DNA of 40,599 nt from Methanolinea sp. (GCA_030019395.1 JASEES010000046.1:1-40599), one strand, 5' to 3'; shown: positions 26,433 to 34,996, counted from the stretch's first letter. Numbers and translations are program-made. The notes: generated from the sequence alone by a model not told the origin.

Positions 26433-27287
26433 ATGTCGCACGAAGAAAAAAATGACACTGAAAAGGGCCTCCTGCAGAGATTTCTCACGAGCAGCAACCG
26501 CTGGGTCTCCCTTGCCCGCGAGCTTGCATGGGTGGCCGCGGTGGTTGGAGGAATCGCCCTTGCACTGTTCCTCGTTTCGGGCACGTGGCCCGCGGTCGTG
26601 ACGATAGAATCGGAAAGCATGGTCCCGCACATGAATGTCGGTGACCTGGTCTTCGTGGTCAGCGCCGACCGGTTCGGCGAACTCCAGACGTGGACGACCG
26701 GGAAGGAGACCGGGTACCAGAAGTTCGGCGACTACGGCGACATCCTCATCTACCGGCCCAACGATGCACCCAATCCCCCCGTATCCATCCCGTTCATCAC
26801 GGGGGGTGTCCACCCCATCATCCACAGGGCGATGGATAAAATCGGGGAGGGCGAGACCATCCCCAAGTACTACAATGTCTACCGTGGGCAGGCAACACCT
26901 GCCCGGTACGTCCCGGCGACCATCCGGAACAACAGCCTCGTTCTCATGGACGGGACTGTCGTAACACCACAGAATGCCGACCCGCTGGTCGGATACGTGG
27001 TGCAGACAGCAATAAAGAGCCCGCATGCCGGGTACATCACCAAGGGAGACAACAACCTCGTCAGTGACCAGGGGGGGTATCTCTCCTCCGTGTCCGGGCA
27101 GGTCATCATGCCCGTCCGGGAGGACTGGGTGGTTGGCAAAGCCCTGTTCACAATACCACTCCTGGGATACCTGCCCCTCAACATCGTCCCGGTGGCAGTC
27201 ATCCTCATCGCGTTCATGATTGTATGGGAATACCACTCGAAGAAGAAGGAACGCAGCGCTGGAAAGAAAGGGAAGAAGAAGAGGTGA
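26433..27287 (+). CDS. Signal peptidase I, archaeal Sec11-like with insertion
   Basis: 284 residues from the ATG at 26433. It removes signal peptides outside the membrane. A charged N-terminus is followed by a transmembrane helix (LAWVAAVVGGIALALFLVSG, 31-50), the nucleophile S62 in SESMVPHM, the general base H131 in IIHRAM (Sec11-type His rather than bacterial Lys), and aspartates D206 and D212 in YITKGDNNLVSDQ. Between the His and Asp motifs lie about 70 residues, clearly longer than in compact Sec11 enzymes. A second membrane helix (IPLLGYLPLNIVPVAVILIA) and a lysine-rich cytoplasmic tail end the protein. Confidence 0.92.
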   Translation: MSHEEKNDTEKGLLQRFLTSSNRWVSLARELAWVAAVVGGIALALFLVSGTWPAVVTIESESMVPHMNVGDLVFVVSADRFGELQTWTTGKETGYQKFGDYGDILIYRPNDAPNPPVSIPFITGGVHPIIHRAMDKIGEGETIPKYYNVYRGQATPARYVPATIRNNSLVLMDGTVVTPQNADPLVGYVVQTAIKSPHAGYITKGDNNLVSDQGGYLSSVSGQVIMPVREDWVVGKALFTIPLLGYLPLNIVPVAVILIAFMIVWEYHSKKKERSAGKKGKKKR

Positions 27288-27309
27288 GAAGAGGGGGTAA
27301 GGGGAAAGA

Positions 27310-28395
27310 GTGCGGGCGATAAAGGAGATACTTGCCGGTGCCCGTGCAGGTGACCGGTTAACTGAAGGAGAGGCCCTCACCCTCCTGTCGGCGAAGGGCC
27401 GCGAAATATTCGATATTTGCAGAGCAGCGGACGAGCTGCGCGAGGAGAAGGTCGGACCAACCGTGACCTTCGTCCGCAACCAGAACATTCACCTCACGAA
27501 TATCTGCAAGAACCTCTGTGGTTTCTGCGCATTCGGCCGGCGGGCAACAGACGAGGGGGCATTCTGCGATGATCCTGAAACCCTCCGGAACAAGGTCCGC
27601 CAGGCCCGGAAGAACAGGGTTACCGAGATCTGCCTCCTCTCCGGCGTCCACCCGGACTTTGATGCCAGCCGGTATGCCGGGATCCTCTCCTGTGTCAGGG
27701 AGACCGCCCCGGGGATCCACATCCATGCATTCTCTCCCGACGAAGTGAGCCATGCCGCAGCACGATCGGGGCTTACGACCCGGGAAGTTCTGGAAATGCT
27801 GAAAAACGCAGGACTCGGCTCACTCCAGGGAACGGCCGCCGAGATTCTCGTGGACAGCGTGAGGGAGGTCATCTGCCCGTCCAAGGTTTCCACAGCAGAG
27901 TGGGTGCGGATCATACGCGAGGCGCATGCACTGGGCATTTTTTCCACTGCAACAATCATGTACGGGTCGTGTGAGACCGCTGCAGACCGGATCACGCACC
28001 TTTCCATCCTGCGGGATATCCAGGACAAAACGGGTGGTTTCTCAGAGCTTGTCCCCCTCTCCTTTCTCCACCAGAACACGAGACTCTACCTGCAGGGGCT
28101 CGCTCCTGCGGGAGCGACGGGAAGGGAGGATCTCCTCATGATCGCTGTCTCCCGGCTGTTTCTCGATAATTTCCAGAACATCCAGGTTCCCTGGGGGAAG
28201 GTCGGGCTCAAGCTGGCCCAGCTTGCGCTCCAGTCTGGTGCAAACGATCTGGCGGGAACAATGTTTTCCGATGATGTATCCGGGAGTGCCGGGGCGTTGG
28301 GGGCGGATTATTTCGATCCGGCAGAGATGGAACGCATCTGCCGTGATATCGGCCGCACTCTCCGGCAGCGGCTCACGGATTATACGCTGGTCTGA
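27310..28395 (+). CDS. cofH: CofH-type FO synthase subunit (first copy)
   Basis: 361 residues from a GTG at 27310 with GGGGAAAGA in front. CofH is the radical SAM enzyme that joins 5-amino-6-ribitylaminouracil to the tyrosine side chain on the way to the F420 chromophore FO. The cluster motif is CKNLCGFC (C66, C70, C73), preceded by RNQNIHLTNI. HAFSPDE, GTAAEIL, IMYGSCET and VPLSFLHQNT are family blocks. It is close to the second copy at 32186 through most of its length. It lies 22 bases after the signal peptidase gene. Confidence 0.9.
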   Translation: MRAIKEILAGARAGDRLTEGEALTLLSAKGREIFDICRAADELREEKVGPTVTFVRNQNIHLTNICKNLCGFCAFGRRATDEGAFCDDPETLRNKVRQARKNRVTEICLLSGVHPDFDASRYAGILSCVRETAPGIHIHAFSPDEVSHAAARSGLTTREVLEMLKNAGLGSLQGTAAEILVDSVREVICPSKVSTAEWVRIIREAHALGIFSTATIMYGSCETAADRITHLSILRDIQDKTGGFSELVPLSFLHQNTRLYLQGLAPAGATGREDLLMIAVSRLFLDNFQNIQVPWGKVGLKLAQLALQSGANDLAGTMFSDDVSGSAGALGADYFDPAEMERICRDIGRTLRQRLTDYTLV

Positions 28396-28398
28396 TCG

Positions 28399-29340
28399 TC
28401 AGTCCCCGGACCAGGAGTAGAAGGTGCCTCTTGCCTCCCGGCGTGTTTTCAGGCGGGGATCGACGGAAAGGGCGCGGAGAAGCTTGATCACTTCCTGGCG
28501 GTGCAACCCCGTTAAGGCCACGAGGTCTTCGAGAGTACCCGGGCGCCTCCTGATCGCCTCGATGATGACGGATTGTGCATCTTCCGGGGGCCGACCATGG
28601 ACCTCCCCATACCGGAGCGGGAGAAATGCCTCCTCTTCTCCGATACCAAGGATGCGGGCAGCCCGTTGCAAATCACCGGTGCCTGCCGCACGGACCCGGG
28701 GTTCCGGTCCCGGACGGTCGAGGGTGTTCAGTTGCACCCTGTCCGGCCGTATCTTCCCGATCACTTCCTTGAGGGCATACAGGGCGTCGTCTCCCGTGTT
28801 GAGGCCGGGAACAAGGAAAACCTCGAGCCAGATCTCCCCGGGATACGTCTCCCGGAACCGGCACAGTCCCTCGATGATGGCGCGGACAGAGACCCCCGCC
28901 ACAGGCCTGTGGATTTTCTGGAACGTCTCCTCATCGACTGTCGAGAGTGTGGGTAGAACCACGTCGGCCGGGCGCAGCGCATCCTGGACATCGCCATTCC
29001 CAAGCAGGCTCCCGTTTGTGAGAACTGCAACCCTGTAACCCGGAAAGGTGTCCTTGATGAAGCGGATCACCCTCCCGATAGAGAGGGACAACGTCGGCTC
29101 GCCCGATCCCGAGAAGGTAATAAAATCAAGGTCCGGCCGTGAGGAAAGGAACGTGAACAGCTCACACTCGACCTCTTCCGGCGGGAAGAACTCCTGCCGG
29201 GAAATAGTCTTCAGGGTTGTCCGGCCAACTTCGCAGTACACGCAATCAAAGGAACAGACCTTGTGGGGGACAAGGTCAATGCCGAGGGAACGACCGAGGC
29301 GCCGGGACGCAACAGGGCCGAAGATGTGCATATACTTCAT
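28399..29340 (-). CDS. Radical SAM protein, COG0731/Taw1-related
   Basis: 313 residues. VCSFDCVYCEVG (C29, C33, C36) binds the radical SAM [4Fe-4S] cluster, ITFSGSGEPTLS is the SAM-contacting GGEP-like motif, and the last 80 residues form a small helix-turn-helix-like tail (TLEDLVALTGLHRQEVIKLLRAL). It belongs to the broad group of the tRNA wyosine enzyme Taw1 but is shorter and lacks the Taw1 N-terminus, so the substrate is unknown. It is divergent from the NifX-like/MinD-like operon with 163 bases between starts and may belong to the same metal-cofactor function. Confidence 0.85.
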   Translation of the reverse strand: MKYMHIFGPVASRRLGRSLGIDLVPHKVCSFDCVYCEVGRTTLKTISRQEFFPPEEVECELFTFLSSRPDLDFITFSGSGEPTLSLSIGRVIRFIKDTFPGYRVAVLTNGSLLGNGDVQDALRPADVVLPTLSTVDEETFQKIHRPVAGVSVRAIIEGLCRFRETYPGEIWLEVFLVPGLNTGDDALYALKEVIGKIRPDRVQLNTLDRPGPEPRVRAAGTGDLQRAARILGIGEEEAFLPLRYGEVHGRPPEDAQSVIIEAIRRRPGTLEDLVALTGLHRQEVIKLLRALSVDPRLKTRREARGTFYSWSGD

Positions 29341-29479
29341 GGCAATCGTGGGATGGACCGGTTTTGCGGGTGATCCTCATCACAATCAACGAGATGAGAT
29401 GTACCTGAGCATGGTCTCTTTTCAAGTGGTTCTGTTCCGGGGTGTACCGGTGGGAATGTACCATCTCTATCTATTTATG

Positions 29480-29500
29480 CTCATATGAGTAAAATAACTC
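29480..29500. promoter_or_regulatory. Palindromic operator candidate before the NifX-like gene
   Basis: CTCATATGAG (29480-29489) is a perfect 10-base palindrome, and a second ACTC half (29497-29500) follows, giving GAGT...ACTC. It sits between a TATA-like CTATTTATG (29471-29479) and the ATG at 29504, where a bound regulator would block transcription. Confidence 0.4.
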
Positions 29501-29503
29501 ATC

Positions 29504-29839
29504 ATGATTATCTGCATCACGTCCAAAGGTCCGAAGTCCACGGATCCTGTGGAAGAGCGGTTTGGGAGATCACCCTATTTCCTCTTTCATGACACGGAAA
29601 AAGGCGACTTTGATCCTGTCACAAACAAGTTCGCCGATGCAGCCGGCGGTGTCGGCCCGCGTGCGGCACAGGTCCTGATAGATCGCGGCGCAAAGGTCCT
29701 GATAACCGGGAACGTTGGGGGGAATGCCCTTTCGGTGATCCAAGCCGCCGGAATCGAGGTGTTCCGGTACAGGGATGGCGGATCGGTAGAAGACGCGTTT
29801 CAGAAGTACCAGAAAGGACTCCTCGGGAAGATGGCGTAG
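29504..29839 (+). CDS. NifX/NifB-C-like dinitrogenase cofactor-binding domain protein
   Basis: 111 residues comprising one ribonuclease H-like NifX/NafY domain. IICITSKGP, VEERFGRSPYFLFHD, GPRAAQVLIDRGAKVLITGNVGGNAL and AAGIEVFRYRDG match the small stand-alone methanogen proteins of this family (MTH1175-like). Members bind Fe-S or Fe-Mo type precursors. No nitrogenase structural gene is in the window, so the role is more likely Fe-S or metal handling together with the two ATPases downstream, 9 bases away. Confidence 0.88.
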   Translation: MIICITSKGPKSTDPVEERFGRSPYFLFHDTEKGDFDPVTNKFADAAGGVGPRAAQVLIDRGAKVLITGNVGGNALSVIQAAGIEVFRYRDGGSVEDAFQKYQKGLLGKMA

Positions 29840-29848
29840 GAGTGCAGG

Positions 29849-30700
29849 ATGCGGGTCGTGGTTGCCAGCGGGAAAGGGGGTACGGGAAAAACCCTCGTTG
29901 CAGCGAACCTGGCAGCCGTGGTTGCCTGTTTATGCGACGTCGTGCTCGTCGACTGTGACGTCGAAGAGCCGAACCTGCACCTGTTTTTCCCCTCGGAAAA
30001 AAAGCTGCTGCCCGTGCTGGCAGACGTCCCGGTATTCGATACGGTCCGGTGCGACCATTGCGGGGAATGTGCGCGGACCTGCCAGTACGGGGCCATTGTC
30101 GTTCTGTCGCAAAAGAATCTTTTCTTCCCCGAGATGTGTCACGGGTGCGGGGGCTGCGAGATAGTCTGTCCGCAGGGGGCCATCACGATGGGAAAGAGGG
30201 AAGTGGGAAGGATAGAATTTTCCAGGCCCCGGGCTGGTCTCACCCTCGTCTCCGGCGTTCTGAACGAAAGAGAGGTCGCAGCACCCCGCGTCATCCGCGA
30301 GGCACTACGCTATGCGGCAGGTCACCCGCTCGTCATCTGCGATGCACCGCCGGGAACGGCATGCCCGCTCGTCGAGACCCTGGAGGGAGCGGATTTCTGC
30401 ATCCTTGTCACGGAACCGACGCCCTTTGGCCTCCACGACCTCTCCCTTGCTGCAGGGGTGGCCGGGGTTCTCGGTGTCCCGGCAGGTGTCGTCATCAACC
30501 GGAGTATAGGAGAAGACGAGATTATATGGAGGTTCTGCCGTTCGGAAAACATCCCGGTGCTCTGGACGATTCCCTTTGAGAAGCGGATAGCAGAACTTGC
30601 AAACGAAGGGAAGGTCCTTACGGACGAGATTCCGGAGATGAAGGAACTTTTCCTTAGGCTCTTTGCGGAGGTCCGACACCGGGGTGAGGCGGGTTTATGA
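29849..30700 (+). CDS. MinD/ParA-like ATPase with inserted two-cluster ferredoxin domain (first)
   Basis: 283 residues. The deviant Walker A is SGKGGTGKT (7-15), and the switch region DCDVEEPNLHLFF matches the MinD/Mrp/NubA group. Between residues 60 and 110 is an inserted ferredoxin with CDHCGECARTC and CHGCGGCEIVCP, enough for two [4Fe-4S] clusters. CDAPPGTACP (near 168) is the switch II segment. Such proteins (COG1149) usually come in pairs beside NifX-like proteins; the task is unknown but Fe-S cluster transfer is plausible. The stop overlaps the second copy's ATG. Confidence 0.93.
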   Translation: MRVVVASGKGGTGKTLVAANLAAVVACLCDVVLVDCDVEEPNLHLFFPSEKKLLPVLADVPVFDTVRCDHCGECARTCQYGAIVVLSQKNLFFPEMCHGCGGCEIVCPQGAITMGKREVGRIEFSRPRAGLTLVSGVLNEREVAAPRVIREALRYAAGHPLVICDAPPGTACPLVETLEGADFCILVTEPTPFGLHDLSLAAGVAGVLGVPAGVVINRSIGEDEIIWRFCRSENIPVLWTIPFEKRIAELANEGKVLTDEIPEMKELFLRLFAEVRHRGEAGL

Positions 30701-31599
30701 TACAGGTTGCAGTCCTCTCCGGGAAAGGTGGTACTGGCAAGACCGTTGTGACAGGTGCCCTTGCAGAGTTCCTGCCTGGAAAGAAGGTATTTGCTGATTG
30801 TGACGTGGAGGCCGCAAATCTTGCTCTCATCCTCTCACCACGCGAAAGGGCCCGTATCCCCTTTTTCGGACTAAAAAAAGCCACGATAGAGAAAAAGTCG
30901 TGTGTTGCCTGCGGACTCTGCGCACATGCATGTCGCTTCGGCGCAATCAGGAATGGGATCGATGGTTCCTTTTATGTCGATCCGGTCCGTTGCGAGGGGT
31001 GCGGTGTCTGTGCGGGCGTCTGCCCCGAGAGAGCGATTGTTCTTTTGAAGAAACAGGATGGTGAGATTATTTGTGCGGATACGGACCTTGGGCCTCTCGT
31101 GTATGCGGAGTTGAGTCCCGGTTCGGGCAACTCCGGTCTTCTGGTCCACGAGGTGAAAAAAGAGGCGCAGAAGGAAGTCCGGGATCACGACCTTCTCCTG
31201 ATCGATGGACCCCCCGGTATCGGGTGCCCTGTCATCTCGACGATGAGCGGAATAGATACCGTGGTCATCGTCACGGAACCAAGTATCGCGGCGATGCATG
31301 ACCTCAAAAGACTCGTTATGGTCTCACGTGGTTTTTCTCTCTCCCTGTGTGCCATCATCAACAGGGCCGACCTCCACGGAGGGTATGCACAAACGATCGA
31401 GAGGTTCTGTGCAGACGAAGGGATATCCCTACTCGGAAAGGTCCCCTTCGACCCAACCATCCAGGACGCAGTCAGTAAGGGGGTCCCCGTCACGCGGTTT
31501 GGATGTCCTGCAACAGTCGCATTCCGCGAAATAGCAGCGAATCTTTCAGGAATTCTCGGAGAAAAGGCTTCGGATCGTTTGAAAGGCCGGAATGAATGA
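30697..31599 (+). CDS. MinD/ParA-like ATPase with inserted ferredoxin domain (second)
   Basis: 300 residues with the same order as the preceding gene: SGKGGTGKT (7-15), DCDVEAANL, ferredoxin insert CVACGLCAHAC and CEGCGVCAGVCP, then DGPPGIGCP. The pair probably forms a heterodimer, as MinD-type ATPases dimerise across the nucleotide; this is inference. ATGA overlap with the upstream gene indicates coupled synthesis in equal amounts. Confidence 0.93.
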   Translation: MIQVAVLSGKGGTGKTVVTGALAEFLPGKKVFADCDVEAANLALILSPRERARIPFFGLKKATIEKKSCVACGLCAHACRFGAIRNGIDGSFYVDPVRCEGCGVCAGVCPERAIVLLKKQDGEIICADTDLGPLVYAELSPGSGNSGLLVHEVKKEAQKEVRDHDLLLIDGPPGIGCPVISTMSGIDTVVIVTEPSIAAMHDLKRLVMVSRGFSLSLCAIINRADLHGGYAQTIERFCADEGISLLGKVPFDPTIQDAVSKGVPVTRFGCPATVAFREIAANLSGILGEKASDRLKGRNE

Positions 31600-31799
31600 A
31601 CGGGGGGTTGCCGGAAGAGTCCCGCGTCTCCTGATCCCCGGGCCGCTTCACCCGCCCGGGAAAAATCAACCATTCCGGATGATTCCAGTGCGAAAATGTC
31701 CCCCCGGCACAGAAGGGATGAAAAGACAGGGAAACGTTAAAAACAGGTGAGGAAACGCCTCCTGTCCGGGTCCAGTAATGCGTGCTGGAGAAGAGATCT

Positions 31800-32102
31800 T
31801 TACGAGAGGTGGTCGAGTGCTTCCCTGCCGGTCATCCCCTCGCGGACTCCGAGACCCTGCGCATTGCTGTTCGCTTCCTTGACAATTCCTGCCAGCAAGT
31901 CTCCGATGGTTGCAATGGAGGGACCGGTGGAAGGTCTGACGCGGGCAGCAGGATATCCGAACCTGTCCAGGGCAGCGACATCGACTGCCCCGCACCCGAC
32001 CATACCGTTCCTTGCCACGACACCGACGAGGTTCACCGGGCCGAGGGGGATCACGAACCCCTCACCGACCGAGTTCCGGAGTGGAACGCGTTCTGTCTGC
32101 AT
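31800..32102 (-). CDS. DUF1805 (YunC-like) protein
   Basis: 100 residues. NGMVGCGAVDVAALDRFGYP and the following stretch ending in GPSIATIGDLLAGIVKEAN are typical of DUF1805, a small family found in methanogens and Bacillus (YunC) with no firm function. GMVGCGA suggests a reactive cysteine. It is divergent from the second cofH gene; no partner gene lies on its strand. Confidence 0.8.
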   Translation of the reverse strand: MQTERVPLRNSVGEGFVIPLGPVNLVGVVARNGMVGCGAVDVAALDRFGYPAARVRPSTGPSIATIGDLLAGIVKEANSNAQGLGVREGMTGREALDHLS

Positions 32103-32147
32103 GTTTTAAGAGAGGAGGGGCAGGGCTAAAAATGTCATGGAAGCGGG

Positions 32148-32155
32148 TTTTATAT
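32148..32155 (+). promoter_or_regulatory. TATA element of the second cofH
   Basis: TTTATATA, preceded by GCGGGT, would set transcription near 32178-32182, a few bases before the ATG at 32186. This supports that start over upstream in-frame codons. Confidence 0.55.
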
Positions 32156-32185
32156 AGTGAGTCCTCCCAGTCTGTCAGAGGACGC

Positions 32186-33319
32186 ATGTCAACGGATAGC
32201 ATGGCCCTTTCAGCGACACTCTCCGGAAAGGAGCTCTCCACTCTCCTTGACGACGTGCTCGCAGGGCACCGTCTCACTGTCGGGGAGGCGGCAGGCCTCT
32301 TCAGGGTGAAGGGGAGGGACGTCTGGCGCGTCGCAGAGGCCGCTGACGAACAGAGGGCCCGCACGGTGGGCGACACCGTCACATACGTGCGCAACCAGAA
32401 TATCAATGTCACGAACCTCTGTATCAATTCCTGCGGATTCTGCGGTTTCTCCCGGAAACCCGGCGACCCCGATGCCTACCACCATTCTGCCGACATCGTG
32501 CGGAAAAAGGCTGCAGAAGCACTGGCACGGAAGGTGACCGAGATATGTACCGTCTCAGGCCTGCATCCGGACTTCGACGCAGAGTCCTACCTCCGAATCC
32601 TTTCAAGTATCCGCGAGGGGGCCCCCGGTGTTCACATCCATGCAAGCAACCCTATGGAAGTTGCGTACGGGGCGAAGAAGAGTGGTATTTCCACGCGCGA
32701 GATGCTGTCCCGGATGAAGGACGCGGGGCTCGGGTCGCTCTGCGGGACGGCCGCCGAGATCCTTGCCGATGACGTGCGGAAGGTCATCTGCCCGGGAAAG
32801 ATCCCGAGCGCGGAGTGGGAGAGGATCATCAGGGAAGCACACGCCCTGGGCATCCGGACTACGGCCACCATCATGTACGGGCACTGCGAGACCGCGGAAG
32901 ACCGGGCCCGGCACCTCGGCATCCTGCGCAGCATCCAGGACGATACAGGGGGGTTTACCGAGTTCGTCCCACTCAGTTTCATCCATTACCAGACTCCCCT
33001 CTACCGGAAAGGCATTGCACGGGCAGGGGCGACGGGGAGGGAAGACCTCCTCATGATTGCCGTCTCCCGCCTCTTTTTCGACAATATCCCCCACATCCAG
33101 GTATCCTGGGTCAAGCTCGGCCTCAAGATGGCCCAGATAGGCCTCCTTGCCGGCGGCGATGACCTCGGCGGCACCATGTTCGAAGAGAGCATCTCCAAGG
33201 GCGCCGGGGCGAGTGGCACAGATTACCTCGACCCGGCAGAGATGAAACGGGTCGTCGAGGATGCCGGACGCGTCCTGCGCCAGCGGACGACGCTTTATAG
33301 GATCCTGCCCGGTACATGA
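32186..33319 (+). CDS. cofH: CofH-type FO synthase subunit (second copy)
   Basis: 377 residues from the ATG at 32186. The cluster motif is CINSCGFC (C79, C83, C86), preceded by RNQNINVTNL as in the first copy. HASNPMEV, GTAAEILADDVRKVICPGK, IMYGHCET and VPLSFIHYQTPLYRKG follow the family. The two copies agree over most of the core but differ in motif surroundings (for example FLHQNT versus FIHYQT). Several methanogens are known to carry two CofH; whether both feed F420 synthesis here is unclear. An ATG at 32201 is an alternative start. Confidence 0.9.
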   Translation: MSTDSMALSATLSGKELSTLLDDVLAGHRLTVGEAAGLFRVKGRDVWRVAEAADEQRARTVGDTVTYVRNQNINVTNLCINSCGFCGFSRKPGDPDAYHHSADIVRKKAAEALARKVTEICTVSGLHPDFDAESYLRILSSIREGAPGVHIHASNPMEVAYGAKKSGISTREMLSRMKDAGLGSLCGTAAEILADDVRKVICPGKIPSAEWERIIREAHALGIRTTATIMYGHCETAEDRARHLGILRSIQDDTGGFTEFVPLSFIHYQTPLYRKGIARAGATGREDLLMIAVSRLFFDNIPHIQVSWVKLGLKMAQIGLLAGGDDLGGTMFEESISKGAGASGTDYLDPAEMKRVVEDAGRVLRQRTTLYRILPGT

Positions 33320-33396
33320 GGCGGGTATCATTCCCCGCTAAAGGTTTTGGGGAGAAAAAAGGCAGGAATCCCGGCAGGGATGAAAAGGGATAATTT

Positions 33397-33948
33397 TCAA
33401 TCGGAGGGCTTGAGAAGCTGGACGATCTTGTCCCCCACTTCCCGGGCACGTTTCAGGCCGCGTTTGTCCTTCTCGATGTCCCCTTCGAGGTACCCCTTGC
33501 CCCTGACCCAGCCCAGGTACGCAAACTCGTGCGAGTTCAGGAAGCCCTCGAGCGTCTCGATGGTACGGGCACCTCCCTTGTTGGCACAGACCGCGACGGC
33601 AACCGCTTTCCTTCCCGCGAGTTGTCTCCTGTGGTACAGGGAATAACTCCTGTCGATGAAATTCTTGAGGTGACCGCAGACATCGTAGTAGTACGTGGGT
33701 GATCCGATGACGAGGACCTCGCATTCGAGGACCTTCTCCATGATGGCGCTCCAGTCATCGTTTTTGATGACGCACCAGTCGTTTTCCTTGCACTTCTCGC
33801 AGCCCAGGCAGGGTTTTATCTCTTTTCCGGCAAGCGAGATGAACTCGGTCTTGATGCCGGCACTCTCGCAGCGCTCGAGAACTGCCCTGATCAGGCGGGA
33901 TGTATTCCCGTTTTTCCTCATGCTCCCAGAGATTCCAAGCACGCTCAT
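33397..33948 (-). CDS. Iron-sulfur flavoprotein (Isf-like)
   Basis: 183 residues. The flavodoxin-like fold opens with LGISGSMRKNGNTS (4-17, FMN phosphate loop). The compact cluster motif CLGCEKCKENDWC (C47, C50, C53, C59) marks the Isf family of methanogens, which carry FMN and a [4Fe-4S] cluster and pass electrons, for example to O2 or peroxide. SPTYYYDVCGHLKNFIDRS binds the flavin ring. It lies on the minus strand, 15 bases beyond the DUF123 stop. Confidence 0.92.
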   Translation of the reverse strand: MSVLGISGSMRKNGNTSRLIRAVLERCESAGIKTEFISLAGKEIKPCLGCEKCKENDWCVIKNDDWSAIMEKVLECEVLVIGSPTYYYDVCGHLKNFIDRSYSLYHRRQLAGRKAVAVAVCANKGGARTIETLEGFLNSHEFAYLGWVRGKGYLEGDIEKDKRGLKRAREVGDKIVQLLKPSD

Positions 33949-33963
33949 GGACTAACACTCACC

Positions 33964-34401
33964 TTATGGGTTTTTGATAGTTTTGCTATGGACAGATAGC
34001 GAGAGTATTGCAGCGGCTTTTCCAATCTGCGCAGCAGGATGGGTTGAATAGAAAAAGAGGTGCGAGTGGCACCTGCAGTCGCTGCAGCCGAACCGGGGGA
34101 TGGGAATGCCTGAAAGGAGAGATGCCAGGCGGCATTCGGCACGTTCCCCTGTCGGAAAACAATACACGGTCTCCAGGGAAAATGACGGGCTGCAAAGGAG
34201 GTAGTCAATGTGCCAGCGTGGCCGGGATCCGGGTCTCTTCGAGAGCCGTATGTGGCGGGTGACCCGGGAGAGTCCCCCCGGCCCCAGTGCTGACCCGACG
34301 TATACGTAATACCCTCCGGGAAATGCAAGTTCCCCCAGTGCACCCACGTGCACTCTGCAGGATTCGGACGAGAGGACGAGGCAGTAAGTGCCCTTAATCA
34401 T
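33964..34401 (-). CDS. DUF123 GIY-YIG-like protein
   Basis: 145 residues. GTYCLVLSSES opens the family, GGYYVYVGSALGPGGL (29-44) is the GIY-YIG-like core, RHIRLSKR and WHIDYLL follow, and a Cys/His-rich stretch (RFGCSDCRCHSHLFF) ends it. DUF123 proteins are predicted endonucleases, often called Uri-type, found in archaea and fused to endonuclease III in some species. The activity is unproven. The start overlaps the MBL gene by 8 bases, so the two are co-translated. Confidence 0.85.
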   Translation of the reverse strand: MIKGTYCLVLSSESCRVHVGALGELAFPGGYYVYVGSALGPGGLSRVTRHIRLSKRPGSRPRWHIDYLLCSPSFSLETVYCFPTGERAECRLASLLSGIPIPRFGCSDCRCHSHLFFYSTHPAAQIGKAAAILSLSVHSKTIKNP

Positions 34402-34996
34402 ACGACAGCCGGAGGAGTTCCCGTGCGGCCTGGATGTGGCGGCTCCCTCCCCGTTCAACGGGTGATCCATGCCCCGGGTAGAGGCCCTCGATGGTGAGCC
34501 CCGCGAGCCGCCCGATGGACTTCTGGAGGGCGGATCGGCTCCCGCCGGGGAAATCGTACCTCCCGAAACCGCCGTCTGAAAAGACGGTATCTCCCGAGAT
34601 GAGGGCATGCTCCGCTTCGTGCAGGAGGCAGATGCTTCCCGGAGTGTGACCCGGCGTGTGGATGACAAGGAGATCCCCGATGCGGTCCCCGTCGGCGAGT
34701 ATCCTGTCCGGCGGGTGCATCGGGGCACGTGCACCGAAATGAAGCGACAGGGATTCTGCATCGCTCGAGAGACCGGGAGCGTCCAGTCCGTGGATGCTGA
34801 CACGGGCGTTGCACATCCGGGCAATCTCGTTGAGGTGGGCGACATGGTCGAAATGGCAATGGGTAAGGACGATCTCTGTGATCGTGTCCCTGTATCTCTC
34901 GAGGGCAGTGGGAAGAACCCCTGCATCCACCAGGACATGACCGACGATGTAGGAGTTGCCGAGGAAGCCACTGCCTGGAATCCACCGGACCGGCAT
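34394..34996 (-). CDS. Metallo-beta-lactamase-fold hydrolase
   Basis: 200 residues from the ATG at 34996. THCHFDHVAHL (45-55) is the HxHxDH zinc motif, with later ligands in HTPGHTPGS, SGDTVF and YPGHG. The compact size and GHTPGS pattern match glyoxalase II-like thioesterases and related hydrolases; the substrate is unknown. TAATTATTCTACC just upstream may be the promoter of a leaderless transcript. An extended frame to 35179 would run into the thiC gene and is unlikely. Confidence 0.85.
   Translation of the reverse strand: MPVRWIPGSGFLGNSYIVGHVLVDAGVLPTALERYRDTITEIVLTHCHFDHVAHLNEIARMCNARVSIHGLDAPGLSSDAESLSLHFGARAPMHPPDRILADGDRIGDLLVIHTPGHTPGSICLLHEAEHALISGDTVFSDGGFGRYDFPGGSRSALQKSIGRLAGLTIEGLYPGHGSPVERGGSRHIQAARELLRLSYD

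Noticed and set aside
32603-33331. Long antisense frame opposite the second cofH gene
   Set aside because: High GC at third codon positions leaves long open antisense frames throughout this window; the plus-strand product is a clear enzyme.
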